The notes under the pieces are model-generated. The model did not search any database. It saw only the letters and a list, made by a program, of their open reading frames with translations, and was not told where the DNA came from. From Aplectana chamaeleonis (Eukaryota > Nematoda > Chromadorea > Rhabditida > Cosmocercidae): a stretch of DNA of 64,000 nucleotides. Location of the stretch: positions 145,259-209,258 of the forward strand of contig JAPDOI010001207.1 of assembly GCA_029168955.1 (NCBI GenBank). Reading direction: 5' to 3'. The stretch's first letter is position 1, and each line of letters opens with the position of its first letter. Shown in pieces: positions 12,101 to 25,616 of this stretch. The translations under genes were made by a program, and so were the position numbers.

Positions 12101-15100
12101 ATAGAAAGTGTGCAGGACTTCAGTGGGAGTGTGCGAGACTTTAGGTTGAGTGTGCAGGACGTGATAGAAAGTGTGCAGGGCACCAGTTGGAGTGTGCAGG
12201 ACGTGATAGAAAGTGTGCAGGACTTCAGTGGGAGTGTGCGAGACTTTAGGGGGAGTGTGCAGGACGTGATAGAAAGTGTGCAGGACTTCAGTGGGAGTGT
12301 GCGAGACTTTAGTGGGAGTGTGCAGGACGTGATATAAAGTGTGCAGGGCACCAGTTGGAGTGTGCAGGACGTGATAGAAAGTGTGCAGGACTTCAGTGGG
12401 AGTGTGCGAGACTTTAGGGGGAGTGTGCAGGACGTGATAGAAAGTGTGCAGGACTTCAGTGGGAGTGTGCGAGACTTTAGGGGGAGTGTGCAGGACGTGA
12501 TAGAAAGTGTGCAGGACTTCAGTGGGAGTGTGCGAGACTTTAGGGGGAGTGTGCAGGACGTTATAGAAAGTGTGCAGGGCACCAGTTGGAGAGTGCAGGA
12601 CGTGATAGAACGTGTGCAGGACTTCAGTGGGAGTGTGCGAGACTTTAGGGGGAGTTTGCAGGACGTGATAGAAAGTGTGCAGGACACCAGTAGGAGTGTG
12701 GAGGATGTGATAGAAAGTGTGCAGGACTTCAATGGGAGTGTGCGAGACTTTAGGGGGAGTGTGCAGGACGTGATAGAAAGTGTGCAGGGCACCAGTGGGA
12801 GTGTTCAGGACGTGATAGAAAGTGTGCAGGACTTCAGTGGGAGTGTGCGAGACTTTAGGGGGAGTTTGCAGGACGTGATAGAAAGTGTGCAGGGCACCAG
12901 TTGGAGTGTGCAGGACGTGATAGAAAGTGTGCAGGACTTCAGTGGGAGTGTGCGAGACTTTAGGGGGAGTGTGCAGGACGTTATAGAAAGTGTGCAGGGC
13001 ACCAGTTGGAGAGTGCAGGACGTGATAGAACGTGTGCAGGACTTCAGTGGGAGTGTGCGAGACTTTAGGAGGAGTTTGCAGGACGTGATAAAAAGTGTGC
13101 AGGACACCAGTAGGAGTGTGGAGGATGTGATAGGAAGTGTGCAGGACTTCAATGGGAGTGTGCGAGACTTTAGGGGGAGTGTGCAGGACGTGATAGAAAG
13201 TGTGCAGGGCACCAGTGGGAGTGTTCAGGACGTGATAGAAAGTGTGCAGGACACCAGTAGGAGTGTGCAGGGCGTGATAGAAAGTGTGCAGGACTTCAGT
13301 GGGAGTGTGCGAGACTTTAGGGGGAGTGTGCAGGACGTTATAGAAAGTGTGCAGGGCACCAGTTGGAGAGTGCAGGACGTGATAGAACGTGTGCAGGACT
13401 TCAGTGGGAGTGTGCGAGACTTTAGGGGGAGTGTGCAGGACGTGATAGAAAGTGTGCAGGGCACCAGTTGGAGTGTGCAGGACGTGATAGAAAGTGTGCA
13501 GGACTTCAGTGGGAGTGTGCGAGACTTTAGGGGAGTGTGCAGGACGTGATAGAAAGTGTGCAGGGCACCAGTTGGAGTGTGCAGGACGTGATAGAAAGTG
13601 TGCAGGACTTCAGTGGGAGTGTGCGAGACTTTAGGGGAGTGTGCAGGACGTGATAGAAAGTGTGCAGGGCACCAGTTGGAGTGTGCAGGACGTGATAGAA
13701 AGTGTGCAGGACTTCAGTGGGAGTGTGCGAGACTTTAGGGGAGTGTGCAGGACGTGATAGAAAGTGTGCAGGGCACCAGTTGGAGTGTGCAGGACGTGAT
13801 AGAAAGTGTGCAGGACTTCAGTGGGAGTGTGCGAGACTTTAGGGGAGTGTGCAGGACGTTATAGAAAGTGTGCAGGGCACCAGTTGGAGTGTGCAGGACG
13901 TGATAGAAAGTGTGCAGGACTTCAGTGGGAGTGTGCGAGACTTTAGGGGAGTGTGCAGGACGTTATAGAAAGTATGCAGGGCACCAGTGGGAGTGTGCAG
14001 GACGTGATAGACAGTGTGCACGACATCAGTAGGAGTGTGCAGGACGTGATAGAAAGTGTGCAGGACTTCAGTGGGAGTGTGCGAGACTTTAGGGGGAGTG
14101 TGCAGGACGTGATATAAAGTGTGCAGGGCACCAGTTGGAGTGTGCAGGACGTGATAGAAAGTGTGCAGGACTTCAGTGGGAGTGTGCGAGACTTTAGGGG
14201 AGTGTGCAGGACGTGATAGAAAGTGTGCAGGGCACCAGTGGGAGTGTGCAGGACGTGATAGAAAGTGTGCAGGACACCAGTAGGAGTGTGCAGGACGTGA
14301 TAGAAAGTGTGCAGGACTTCAGTGGGAGTGTGCGAGACTTTAGGGAGTGTGCAGGACGTGATAGAAAGTGTGCAGGGCACCAGTTGGAGTGTGCAGGACG
14401 TGATAGAAAGTGTGCAGGACTTCAGTGGGAGTGTGCCAGACTTTAGGGGAGTGTGCAGGACGTGATAGAAAGTGTGCAGGGCACCAGTGGGAGTGTTCAG
14501 GACGTGATAGAAAGTGTGCAGGACACCAGTAGGAGTGTGCAGGGCGTGATAGAAAGTGTGCAGGACTTTAGTGGGAGTGTGCGAGACTTTAGGGGGAGTG
14601 TGCAGGACGTAATATAAAGTGTGCAGGGCACCAGTTGGAGTGTGCAGGACGTGATAGAAAGTGTGCAGGACTTCAGTGGGAGTGTGCGAGACTTTAGGGG
14701 GAGTGTGCAGGACGTGATAGAAAGTGTGCAGGACTTCAGTGGGAGTGTGCGAGACTTTAGGGGGAGTGTGCAGGACGTGATATAAAGTGTGCAGGGCACC
14801 AGTTGGAGAGTGCAGGACGTGATAGAACGTGTGCAGGACTTCAGTGGGAGTGTGCGAGACTTTAGGGGAGTGTGCAGGACGTTATAGAAAGTGTGCAGGG
14901 CACCAGTTGGAGTGTGGAGGACGTGATAGAACGTGTGCAGGACTTCAGTGGGAGTGTGCGAGACTTTAGGGGGAGTTTGCAGGACGTGATAGAAAGTGTG
15001 CAGGACACCAGTAGGAGTGTGTAAGATGTGATAGAAAGTGTGCAGGACTTCAGTGGGAGTGTGCGAGACTTTAGGGGGAGTGTGCAGGACGTGATAGAAA

Positions 15101-18100
15101 GTGTGCAGGGCACCAGTGGGAGTGTTCAGGACGGGATAGAAAGTGTGCAGGACACCAGTGGGAGTGTGCAGGACGTGATAGACAGTGTGCACGACATCAG
15201 TAGGAGTGTGCAGGACGTGATAGAAAGTGTGCAGGACTTCAGTGGGAGTGTGCGAGACTTTAGGGGGAGTGTGCAGGACGTTATAGAAAGTGTGCAGGGC
15301 ACCAGCTGGAGTGTGCAGGACGTGATAGAAAGTGTGCAGGACTTCAGTGGGAGTGTGCGAGACTTTAGGGGGAGTGTGCAGGACGTGATAGAAAGTGTGC
15401 AGGACTTCAGTGGGAGTGTGCGAGACTTTAGGGGGAGTGTGCAGGACGTTATAGAAAGTGTGCAGGGCACCAGTTGGAGTGTGCAGGACGTGATAGAAAG
15501 TGTGCAGGACTTCAGTGGGAGTGTGCGGGACTTTAGGGGGAGTGTGCAGGACGTTATAGAAAGTGTGCAGGGCACCAGTTGGAGTGTGCAGGACGTTATA
15601 GAAAGTGTGCAGGGCACCAGTGGGAGTGTGCAGGACGTGATAGACAGTGTGCAGAACTTTAGTGGGAGTGTGCAAGACTTCAGGGGGAGTGTGCAGGACG
15701 TGATAGAAAGTGTGCAGGGCACCAGTTGGAGTGTGCAGGACGTGATAGAAAGTAAGCAGGACTTCAGTGGGAGTGTGCGAGACTTTAGGGAGTGTGCAGG
15801 ACGTGATAGAAAGTGTGCAGGGCACCAGTGGGAGTGTGCATGACGTTATAGAAAGTGTGCAGGACTTCAGTGGGAGTGTGCGAGACTTTAGGGGGAGTGT
15901 GCAGGACGTGATAGAAAGTGTGCAGGGCACCAGTGGGAGTGTTCAGGACGTGATAGAAAGTGTGCAGGACACCAGTAGGAGTGTGCAGGGCGTGATAGAA
16001 AGTGTGCAGGACTTCAGTGGGAGTGTGCGAGACTTTAGGGGGAGTGTGCAGGACGTGATAGAAAGTGTGCAGGACACCAGTAGGAGTGTGCAGGGCGTGA
16101 TAGAAAGTGTGCAGGACTTCAGTGGGAGTGTGCGAGACTTTAGGGGGAGTTTGCAGGACGTGATAGAAAGTGTGCAGGACACCAGTAGGAGTGTGGAGGA
16201 TGTGATAGAAAGTGTGCAGGACTTCAATGGGAGTGTGCGAGACTTTAGGGGGAGTGTGCAGGACGTGATAGAAAGTGTGCAGGGCACCAGTTGGAGTGTG
16301 CAGGACGTGATAGAAAGTGTGCAGGACACCAGTAGGAGTGTGCAGGACGTGATAGAAAGTGTGCAGGACTTCAGTGGGAGTGTGCGAGACTTTAGGGGGA
16401 GTGTGCAGGACGTGATAGAAAGTGTGCAGGACACCAGTAGGAGTGTGCAGGGCGTGAGAGAAAGTGTGCAGGACTTTAGTGGGAGTGTGCAAGACTTTAG
16501 GGGGAGTGTGCAGGACGTGATAGAAAGTGTGCAGGGCACCAGTTGGAGTGTGCAGGACGTTATAGAAAGTGTGCAGAACTTTAGTGGGAGTGTGCAGGAC
16601 GTGATATAAAGTGTGCAGGGCACCAGTTGGAGGGTGCAGGACGTGATAGAAAGTGTGCAGGACTTCAGTGGGAGTAATCGGGACCTTAGGGGGAGTGTGC
16701 AGGACGTGATAGAAAGTGTGCAGGACTTCACTGGGAGTGTGCGAGACCTTAGGGGGAGTGTGCAGGACGTTATAGAAAGTGTGCAGGGCACCAGTTGGAG
16801 AGTGCAGGACGTGATAGAACGTGTGCAGGACTTCAGTGGGAGTGTGCGAGACTTTTGAGGGGAGTTTGCAGGACATGATAGAAAGTGTGCAGGACACCAG
16901 TAGGAGTGTGCAAGATGTGATAGAAAGTGTGCAGGACTTCAGTGGGAGTGTGCGAGACTTTAGGGGGAGTGTGCAGGACGTGATAGAAAGTGTGCAGGGC
17001 ACCAGTGGGAGTGTTCAGGACGTGATAGAAAGTGTGCAGGACACCAGTAGGAGTGTGCAGGACGTGATAGAAAGTGTGCAGGGCACCAGTTGGAGTGTGC
17101 AGGACGTGATAGAAAGTGTGTAGGACTTCAGTGGGAGTGTGCGAGACTTTAGGGGGAGTGTGCAGGACGTTATAGAAAGTGTGCAGGGCACCAGTTGGAG
17201 AGTGCAGGACGTGATAGAAAGTGTGCAGGACACCAGTAGGAGTGTGCAGGACGTGATAGAAAGTGTGCAGGACTTCAGTGGGAGTGTGCGAGACTTTAGG
17301 GGGAGTGTGCAGGACGTTATAGAAAGTGTGCAGGGCACCAGTGGGAGTGTGCAGGACGTGATAGAAAGTGTGCAGGACTTCAGTGGGAGTGTGCGAGACT
17401 TTAGGGGAGTGTGCAGGACGTTATAGAAAGTGTGCAGGGCACCAGTGGGAGTGTGCAGGACGTGATAGACAGTGTGCACGACATCAGTAGGAGTGTGCAG
17501 GACGTGATAGAAAGTGTGCAGGACTTCAGTGGGAGTGTGCGAGACTTTAGGGGGAGTGTGCAGGACGTTATAGAAAGTGTGCAGGGCACCAGTTGGAGTG
17601 TGCAGGACGTGATAGAAAGTGTGCAGGACTTCAGTGGGAGTGTGCGAGACTTTAAGGGAGTGTGCAGGACGTTATAGAAAGTGTGCAGGGCACCAGTGGG
17701 AGTGTGCAGGACGTGATAGACAGTGTGCACGACATCAGTAGGAGTGTGCAGGACGTGATAGAAAGTGTGCAGGACTTCAGTGGGAGTGTGCGAGACTTTA
17801 GGGGGAGTGTGCAGGACGTGATATAAAGTGTGCAGGGCACCAGTTGGAGTGTGCAGGACGTGATAGAAAGTGTGCAGGACTTCAGTGGGAGTGTGCGAGA
17901 CTTTAGGGGGAGTGTGCAGGACGTGATAGAAAGTGTGCAGGACTTCAGTGGGAGTGTGCGAGACTTTAGGGGGAGTGTGCAGGACGTTATAGAAAGTGTG
18001 CAGGACACCAGTAGGAGTGTGGAGGATGTGATAGAAAGTGTGCAGGACTTCAGTGGGAGTGTGCGAGACTTTAGGGGGAGTGTGCAGGACGTGATATAAA

Positions 18101-21100
18101 GTGTGCAGGGCACCAGTTGGAGAGTGCAGGACGTGATAGAACGTGTGCAGGACTTCAGTGGGAGTGTGCGAGACTTTAGGGGGAGTTTGCAGGACGTGAT
18201 AAAAAGTGTGCAGGACACCAGTAGGAGTGTGGAGGATGTGATAGAAAGTGTGCAGGACTTCAATGGGAGTGTGCGAGACTTTAGGGGGAGTGTGCAGGAC
18301 GTGATAGAAAGTGTGCAGGGCACCAGTGGGAGTGTTCAGGACGTGATAGAAAGTGTGCAGGACACCAGTAGGAGTGTGCAGGGCGTGATAGAAAGTGTGC
18401 AGGACTTCAGTGGGAGTGTGCGAGACTTTAGGGGGAGTTTGCAGGACGTGATAGAAAGTGTGCAGGGCACCAGTTGGAGTGTGCAGGACGTGATAGAAAG
18501 TGTGCAGGACACCAGTAGGAGTGTGCAAGATGTGATAGAAAGTGTGCAGGACTTCAGTGGGAGTGTGCGAGACTTTAGGGGGAGTGTGCAGGACGTGATA
18601 GAAAGTGTGCAGGGCACCAGTTGGAGTGTGCAGGACGTGATAGAAAGTGTGCAGGACTTCAGTGGGAGTAATCGAGACTTTAGGGGGAGTGTGCAGGACG
18701 TGATAGAAAGTGTGCAGGGCACCAGTGGGAGTGTGCAGGACGTGATAGAAAGTGTGCAGGACACCAGTAGGAGTGTGCAGGACGTGATAGAAAGTGTGCA
18801 GGACTTCAGTGGGAGTGTGCGAGACTTTAGGGGGAGTGTGCAGGACGTTATAGAAAGTGTGCAGGGCACCAGTTGGAGTGTGCAGGACGTGATAGAAAGT
18901 GTGCAGGACTTCAGTGGGAGTGTGCGAGACTTTAGGGGGAGTGTGCAGGACGTTATAGAAAGTGTGCAGGGCACCAGTTGGAGTGTGCAGGACGTGATAG
19001 AAAGTGTGCAGGACTTCAGTGGGAGTGTGCGAGACTTTAGGGGAGTGTGCAGGACGTTATAGAAAGTGTGCAGGGCACCAGTGGGAGTGTGCAGGACGTG
19101 ATAGACAGTGTGCACGACATCAGTAGGAGTGTGCAGGACGTGATAGAAAGTGTGCAGGACTTCAGTGGGAGTGTGCGAGACTTTAGGGGGAGTGTGCAGG
19201 ACGTAATATAAAGTGTGCAGGGCACCAGTTGGAGTGTGCAGGACGTGATAGAAAGTGTGCAGGACTTCAGTGGGAGTGTGCGAGACTTTAGGGAGTGTGC
19301 AGGACGTGATAGAAAGTGTGCAGGGCACCAGTTGGAGTGTGCAGGACGTGATAGAAAGTGTGCAGGACTTCAGTGGGATGCGAGACTTTGGAAGTGTGCA
19401 GGACGTGATAGAAAGTGTGCAGGACTTCAGTGGGAGTGTGCGAGACTTTAGGGGGAGTTTGCAGGACGTGATAGAAAGTGTGCAGGACACCAGTAGGAGT
19501 GTGCAGGGCGTGATAGAAAGTGTGCAGGACTTTAGTGGGAGTGTGCAAGACTTCAGGGGGAGTGTGCAGGACGTGATAGAAAGTGTGCAGGGCACCAGTT
19601 GGAGTGTGCAGGACGTGATAGAAAGTGTGCAGGACTTCAGTGGGAGTGTGCGAGACTTTAGGGGGAGTGTGCAGGACGTGATAGAAAGTGTGCAGGGCAC
19701 CAGTTGGAGTGTGCAGGACGTGATAGAAAGTGTGCAGGACTTCAATGGGAGTGTGCGAGACTTTAGGGGGAGTGTGCAGGACGTGATAGAAAGTGTGCAG
19801 GGCACCAGTGGGAGTGTTCAGGACGTGATAGAAAGTGTGCAGGACACCAGTAGGAGTGTGCAGGGCGTGATAGAAAGTGTGCAGGACTTTAGTGGGAGTG
19901 TGCAAGACTTCAGGGGGAGTGTGCAGGACGTGATAGAAAGTGTGCAGGGCACCAGTTGGAGAGTGCAGGACGTGATAGAACAAGTGCAGGACTTCAGTGG
20001 GAGTGTGCGAGACTTTAGGGGGAGTTTGCAGGACGTGATAGAAAGTGTGCAGGGCACCAGTTGGAGTGTGCAGGACGTGATAGAAAGTGTGCAGGACTTC
20101 AGTGGGAGTGTGCGAGACTTTAGGGGGAGTTTGCAGGACGTGATAGAAAGTGTGCAGGACACCAGTAGGAGTGTGGAGGATGTGATAGAAAGTGTGCAGG
20201 ACTTCAGTGGGAGTGTGCCAGACTTTAGGGGAGTGTGCAGGACGTGAGAGAAAGTGTGGAGGGCACCAGTTGGAGTGTGCAGGACGTGATAGAAAGTGTG
20301 CAGGACTTCAGTGGGAGTGTGCGAGACTTTAGGGAGTGTGCAGGACGTGATAGAAAGTGTGCAGGGCACCAGTGGGAGTGTTCAGGACGTGATAGAAAGT
20401 GTGCACGACTTCAGTGGGAGTGTGCGAGACTTTAGGGGAGTGTGCAGGACGTGATAGAAAGTGTGCAGGGCACCAGTTGGGAGTGTGCAGGACGTGATAG
20501 AAAGTGTGCAGGACTTCAGTGGGAGTGTGCGAGACTTTAGGGAGTTTGCAGGACGTGCAGGACGATAGAAAGTGTGCAGGGCACCAGTTGGAGTGTGCAG
20601 GACGTGATAGAAAGTGTGTAGGACTTCAGTGGGAGTGTGCGAGACTTTAGGGGGAGTGTGCAGGACGTTATAGAAAGTGTGCAGGGCACCAGTTGGAGAG
20701 TGCAGGACGTGATAGAAAGTGTGCAGGACACCAGTAGGTGTGTGCAGGACGTGATAGAACGTGTGCAGGACTTCAGTGGGAGTGTGCGAGACTTTAGGGG
20801 GAGTTTGCAGGACGTGATAGAAAGTGTGCAGGACACCAGTAGGAGTGTGGAAGATGTGATAGAAAGTGTGCAGGACTTCAGTGGGAGTGTGCGAGACTTT
20901 AGGGGGAGTGTGCAGGACGTGATAGAAAGTGTGCAGGGCACCAGTGGGAGTGTTTAGGACGTGATAGGAAGTGTGCAGGACACCAGTAGGAGTGTGAGTG
21001 TGCAGGACTTTAGTGGGAGTGTGCAAGACTTCAGGGGGAGTGTGCAGGGCGTGATAGAAAGTGTGCAGGACTTTAGTGGGAGTGTGCAAGACTTTAGGGG

Positions 21101-23971
21101 GAGTGTGCAGGACGTGATAGAAAGTGTGCAGGACTTCAGTGGGAGTGTGCGAGACTTTAGGGGGAGTGTGCAGGACGTGATATAAAGTGTGCAGGGCACC
21201 AGTTGGAGTGTGCAGGACGTGATAGAAAGTGTGCAGGACTTCAGTGGGAGTGTGCGAGACTTTAGGGGGAGTGTGCAGGACGTGATAGAAAGTGTGCAGG
21301 ACTTCAGTGGGAGTGTGCGAGACTTTAGGGGGAGTGTGCAGGACGTGATAGAAAGTGTGCAGGACTTCAGTGGGAGTGTGCGAGACTTTAGGGGGAGTGT
21401 GCAGGACGTTATAGAAAGTGTGCAGGGCACCAGTTGGAGAGTGCAGGACGTGATATAACGTGTGCAGGACTTCAGTGGGAGTGTGCGAGACTTTAGGGGG
21501 AGTTTGCAGGACGTGATAGAAAGTGTGCATGACACCAGTAGGAGTGTGCAAGATGTGATAGAAAGTGTGCAGGACTTCAGTGGGAGTGTGCGAGACTTTG
21601 GGGGGAGTTTGCAGGACGTGATAGAAAGTGTGCAGGACACCAGTAGGAGTGTGGAGGATGTGATAGAAAGTGTGCAGGACTTCAATGGGAGTGTGCGAGA
21701 CTTTAGGGGGAGTGTGCAGGACGTGATAGAAAGTGTGCAGGGCACCAGTTGGAGTGTGCAGGACGTGATAGAAAGTGTGCAGGACTTCAGTGGGAGTAAT
21801 CGAGACTTTAGGGGGAGTGTGCAGGACGTGATAGAAAGTGTGCAGGGCACCAGTTGGAGTGTGCAGGACGTTATAGAAAGTGTGCAGAACTTCAGTGGGA
21901 GTGTGCGAGACTTTAGGGGAGTGTGCAGGACGTGATAGAAAGTGTGCAGGGCACCAGTGGGAGTGTTCAGGACGTGATAGAAAGTGCGCAGGACTTCAGT
22001 GGGAGTGTGCAGGACTTTAAGGGGAGTGTGCAGGACGTGATAGAAAGTGTGCAGGGCACCAGTGGGAGTGTGCAGGACGTGATAGAAAGTGTGCAAGACT
22101 TCAGTGGGAGTGTGCAGGACGTGATAGAAAGTGTGCAGGACTTCAGTGGGAGTGTACAGGACTTCAGTGGGAGTATGCACGACGTGATAGAAAGTGTGCA
22201 GGACACCAGTGGGAGTGTGCGGGGCTTGAGTGGGAGTGTGCAGGACGTGATAGAAAGTGTGCAGGACACCAGTGGAAGTGTGCAGGACGTGATAGAAAGT
22301 GTGCAGGACTTCAGTGGAGTCCAGACTTTAGGGAGTGTGCAGGACGTGATAGAAAGTGTGCAGGACTTCAGTGGGAGTGTGCGAGACTTTAGGGGAGTGT
22401 GCAGGACGTGATAGAAAGTGTGCAGGGCACCAGTTGAGTGTGCAGGACGTGATAGAAAGTGTGTAGGACTTCCGTGGGAGTGTGCGAGACTTTAGGGGGA
22501 GTGTGCAGGACGTGATAGAAAGTGTGCAGGGCACCAGTTGGAGAGTGCAGGACGTGATAGAACGTATGCAGGACTTCAGTGGGAGTGTGCGAGACTTTAG
22601 GGGGAGTTTGCAGGACGTGATAGAAAGTGTGCAGGACACCAGTGGGAGTGTGCAAGATGTGATAGAAAGTGTGCAGGACTTCAGTGGGAGTGTGCGAGAC
22701 TTTAGATGGAGTGTGCAGGACGTGATAGAAAGGGTGCAGGGCACCAGTGGGAGTGTGCGAGACTTTAGGGGAGTTTGCAGGACGTGATAGAAAGTGTGCA
22801 GGACACCAGTAGGAGTGTGCAGGACGTGACATAAAGTGTGCAAACTTCAGTGGGAGTGTGCGAGACTTTAGGGGGAGTGTGCAGGACGTGATAGAAAGTG
22901 TGCAGGGCACCAGTTGGAGTGTGCAGGACGTTATAGAAAGTGTGCAGAACTTTAGTGGGAGTGTGCAGGACGTGATATAAAGTGTGCAGGACTTCAGTGG
23001 GAGTGTGCGAGACTTTAGGGGAAGTGTGCAGGACGTGATAGAAAGTGTGCAGGGCACCAGTTGGAGTGTGCAGGACGTTATAGAAAGTGTGCAGGACTTC
23101 AGTGATGTGCGAGACTTAGGGGAGTGTGCAGGACGTTATAGAAAGTGTGCAGAACTTTAGTGGGAGTGTGCAGGACGTGATATAAAGTGTGCAGGACTTC
23201 AGTGGGAGTGTGCGAGACTTTAGGGGAAGTGTGCAGGACGTGATAGAAAGTGTGCAGGGCACCAGTGGGAGTGTGCAGGACGTGATAGAAAGTGTGCAGG
23301 ACACCAGTAGGAGTGTGCAGGATGTGATAGAAAGTGTGCAGGACTTCAGTGGGAGTGTGCGAGACTTTAGGTGGAGTGTGCAGGACGTGATAGAAAGTGT
23401 GCAGGACTTCAGTGGGAGTGTGCGAGATTTTAGGGGAAGTGTGCAGGACGTGATAGAAAGTGTGCAGAACACCAGTATGAGTGTGCAGGTTGTGAAAGAA
23501 AGTGTGCAGGACACCAGTAGGAGTGTGCAGGACGTGATAGAAAGTGTGCAGGACTTTAGTGGGAGTGTGCGAGATTTTAGGGGGAGTGTGCAGGACGTGA
23601 TAGAACGTGTGCAGGACTTTAGTGGGAGTGTGCAGGACGTGATATAAAGTGTGCAGGACTTCAGTGGGAGTGTGCGATACTTTAGGGGGAGTGTGCAGGA
23701 CGTGATAGAAAGTGTGCAGGGCACCAGTGGGAGTGTGCAGGACACCAGTGGGAGTGTTCAGAACGTTATAGAAAGTGTGCAGGACACCAGTAGGAGTGTG
23801 CAGGACGTGATAGAAAGTGTGCAGGACTTCAGTGGGAGTGTGCAGGACGTGATAGAAAGTGTGCAGGACACCAGTGGGAGTGTGCAGGACTTTAGGGAGT
23901 GTGTGCAGGACGTCATAGAAAGTGCGCAGAATATCAGTGGGAGTGTGCAGGACATCAGTGGGAGTGTACAG
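3186..23971 (+). repeat. 21-bp satellite, left arm (about 20.8 kb)
   Basis: The monomer is 21 bp, starting GTGC and ending AGT. Main types read in one frame as VQDFSGS, VRDFRGS, VQDVIES, VQGTSWS and VQDTSRS, with a rarer NRDFRGS form. They are arranged in higher-order repeats, most clearly a 105-bp five-monomer unit at the left edge (GTGATATAAA recurs at 3366, 3471 and 3576). Because 21 is divisible by three and the monomer lacks stops in several frames, huge ORFs appear on both strands (for example 3254-6973 and 7075-10,458 on minus, 7912-10,668 on plus). Recurrent 1-bp losses in the G5 tract and a GATATAAAG variant with TAA break or shift these frames, so they are not annotated as genes. 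Confidence 0.95.
13527..13947 (+). repeat. Local amplification of a 104-bp frameshifted repeat unit
   Basis: Within the satellite, the shortened tract TTTAGGGGAG (four G in place of five) recurs with a constant 104-base step at about 13,527, 13,631, 13,735, 13,839 and 13,943. A five-monomer unit carrying a 1-bp deletion has therefore been copied as a block. This fits unequal exchange or conversion and is incompatible with selection for a reading frame. Confidence 0.8.
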
Positions 23972-24520
23972 ATGAACAGCAACAGGCTGTCCTGTACGAG
24001 TATTGGAATCAGAATATCAATTTTCCTCGATTCTCGGACTGGGCATTGCATTTGTCCATCTACAGTCTGTACGCATCGCAGTGATACTGGCACGGATCGC
24101 ACTGATGTGTTATAATATACGGGTATGACACCTTTGGGGGGGCACTCAGGATTCAGTTGGAGAATGAATGATACAGCTTTCAGAAGTCGACGTATTCTCA
24201 TGGAGTCTCCACGAAAACAATGACTGATAACGCTATCAGGCATATGATATACCCAAATTTTCATTTTCATGGATGAATCACTTCATTTTCTTGAGTGCCC
24301 CCCAAACGGTTTCAATCCTAATATACGTGCACCGAGTTTGCGCCAACGCGAAATAAAAATCGCAAAGTACGAGTGCGATCCTTGCCCAGTGTAGATGCCC
24401 ACAAATGCAATGCCCGGTCCGACAATCCAAAAATATGATCTGCGTAGCACCAGACAGCACGCAGCAGAAAGGCGTGCAGGTTATTGCCAGGTTTCTGTTT
24501 CTGCCCATCTGCGCACTCCC
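23972..24520. repeat. Palindromic spacer of the foldback element
   Basis: The non-satellite centre is itself a diverged inverted repeat. 24,029-24,062 matches the complement of 24,388-24,428 (shared GGGCATTGCATTTGT), GGATCGCAC at 24,094 pairs with GTGCGATCC at 24,373, and a G-tract plus GCACTCA near 24,133-24,147 pairs with 24,292-24,306. All pairs centre on about 24,220-24,240. The loop itself, roughly 24,150-24,290, is unique. No convincing coding frame is present beyond the one running in from the satellite. Confidence 0.75.
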
Positions 24521-25616
24521 ACTGAAGTCCTGCGCAGTTCCTATGACGTCCTGCACACTTCCAATGGTGTCCTGCGCACTTTCCATGACGTCCTGCACAC
24601 TCCCACTGATGTCACGCACACTTTCTGTGGTGTCCTGCACACTCCCACTGATGTCCTGCACACTTTCTGTGGTGTCCTGCACACTCCCACTGATGTCATG
24701 CGCACTTTCTATGACGTCCTCCACACTCCCACTGATGTCCTGCACACTTTCTGTGGTGTACTGCACACTCACACTGATGTCCTGCGCACTTTATATGACG
24801 TCCTGCACACTCCCAATGGTGTCGTGCACACTTTCTATCACGTCCTGCACACTCCCACTGATGTCCTGCACACTTTCTGTGGTGTCCTGCACACTCACAC
24901 TGATGTCCTGCGCACTTTATGTGACGTCCTGCACACTCCCAGTGGTGTCCTACACACTTTCTATCACGTCCTGCACACTCCCACTGATGTCCTGCACACT
25001 TTCTGTGGTGTCCTGCACACTCCCACTGATGTCCTGCACACTTTCTGTGGTGTCCTGCACACTCACACTGATGTCCTGCACACTTTATGTGACGTCCTGC
25101 ACACTCCCAGTGGTGTCCTACACACTTTCTATCACGTCCTGCACACTCCCACTGATGTCCTGCACACTTTCTGTGGTGTCCTGCACACTCCCACTGATGT
25201 CCTGCACACTTTCTGTGGTGTCCTGCACACTCCCACTGATGTCATGCGCACTTTCTATGACGTCCTCCACACTCCCACTGATGTCCTGCACACTTTCTGT
25301 GGTGTCCTGCACACTCACACTGATGTCCTGCGCACTTTATATGACGTCCTGCACACTCCCAATGGTGTCCTGCACACTTTCTATCACAACCTGCACACTT
25401 CCACTGATGTCCTGCACACTTTCTGTGGTGTCCTGCACACTCCGACTGATGTCCTGCGCACTTTCTATGACGTCCTCCACACTCCCACTGATGTCCTGCA
25501 CACTTTCTGTAGTGTCCTGCACACTCCCACTGAAGTCCTGTTTACTTTCCATCACGTCCTGCAGGCTCCCACTGGTGTCTTGCACACTTTCTATCACGTC
25601 CTGCGCACTTTTATAC
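24521..25616 (-). repeat. 21-bp satellite, inverted right arm (about 1.1 kb)
   Basis: Reading the minus strand gives the same 21-bp framework (GTGCAGGAC ... AGT) as the left arm. The dominant arrangement is a 42-bp dimer (VQDISGS then VQDTTES in one frame) in place of the left arm's 105-bp units. Long ORFs on both strands (24,395-25,762 plus; 25,118-25,318 minus) result from the period, as in the left arm. Confidence 0.9.

Noticed and set aside
3186..23971. CRISPR array
   Set aside because: Units are contiguous 21-mers without unique spacers, in eukaryotic DNA.
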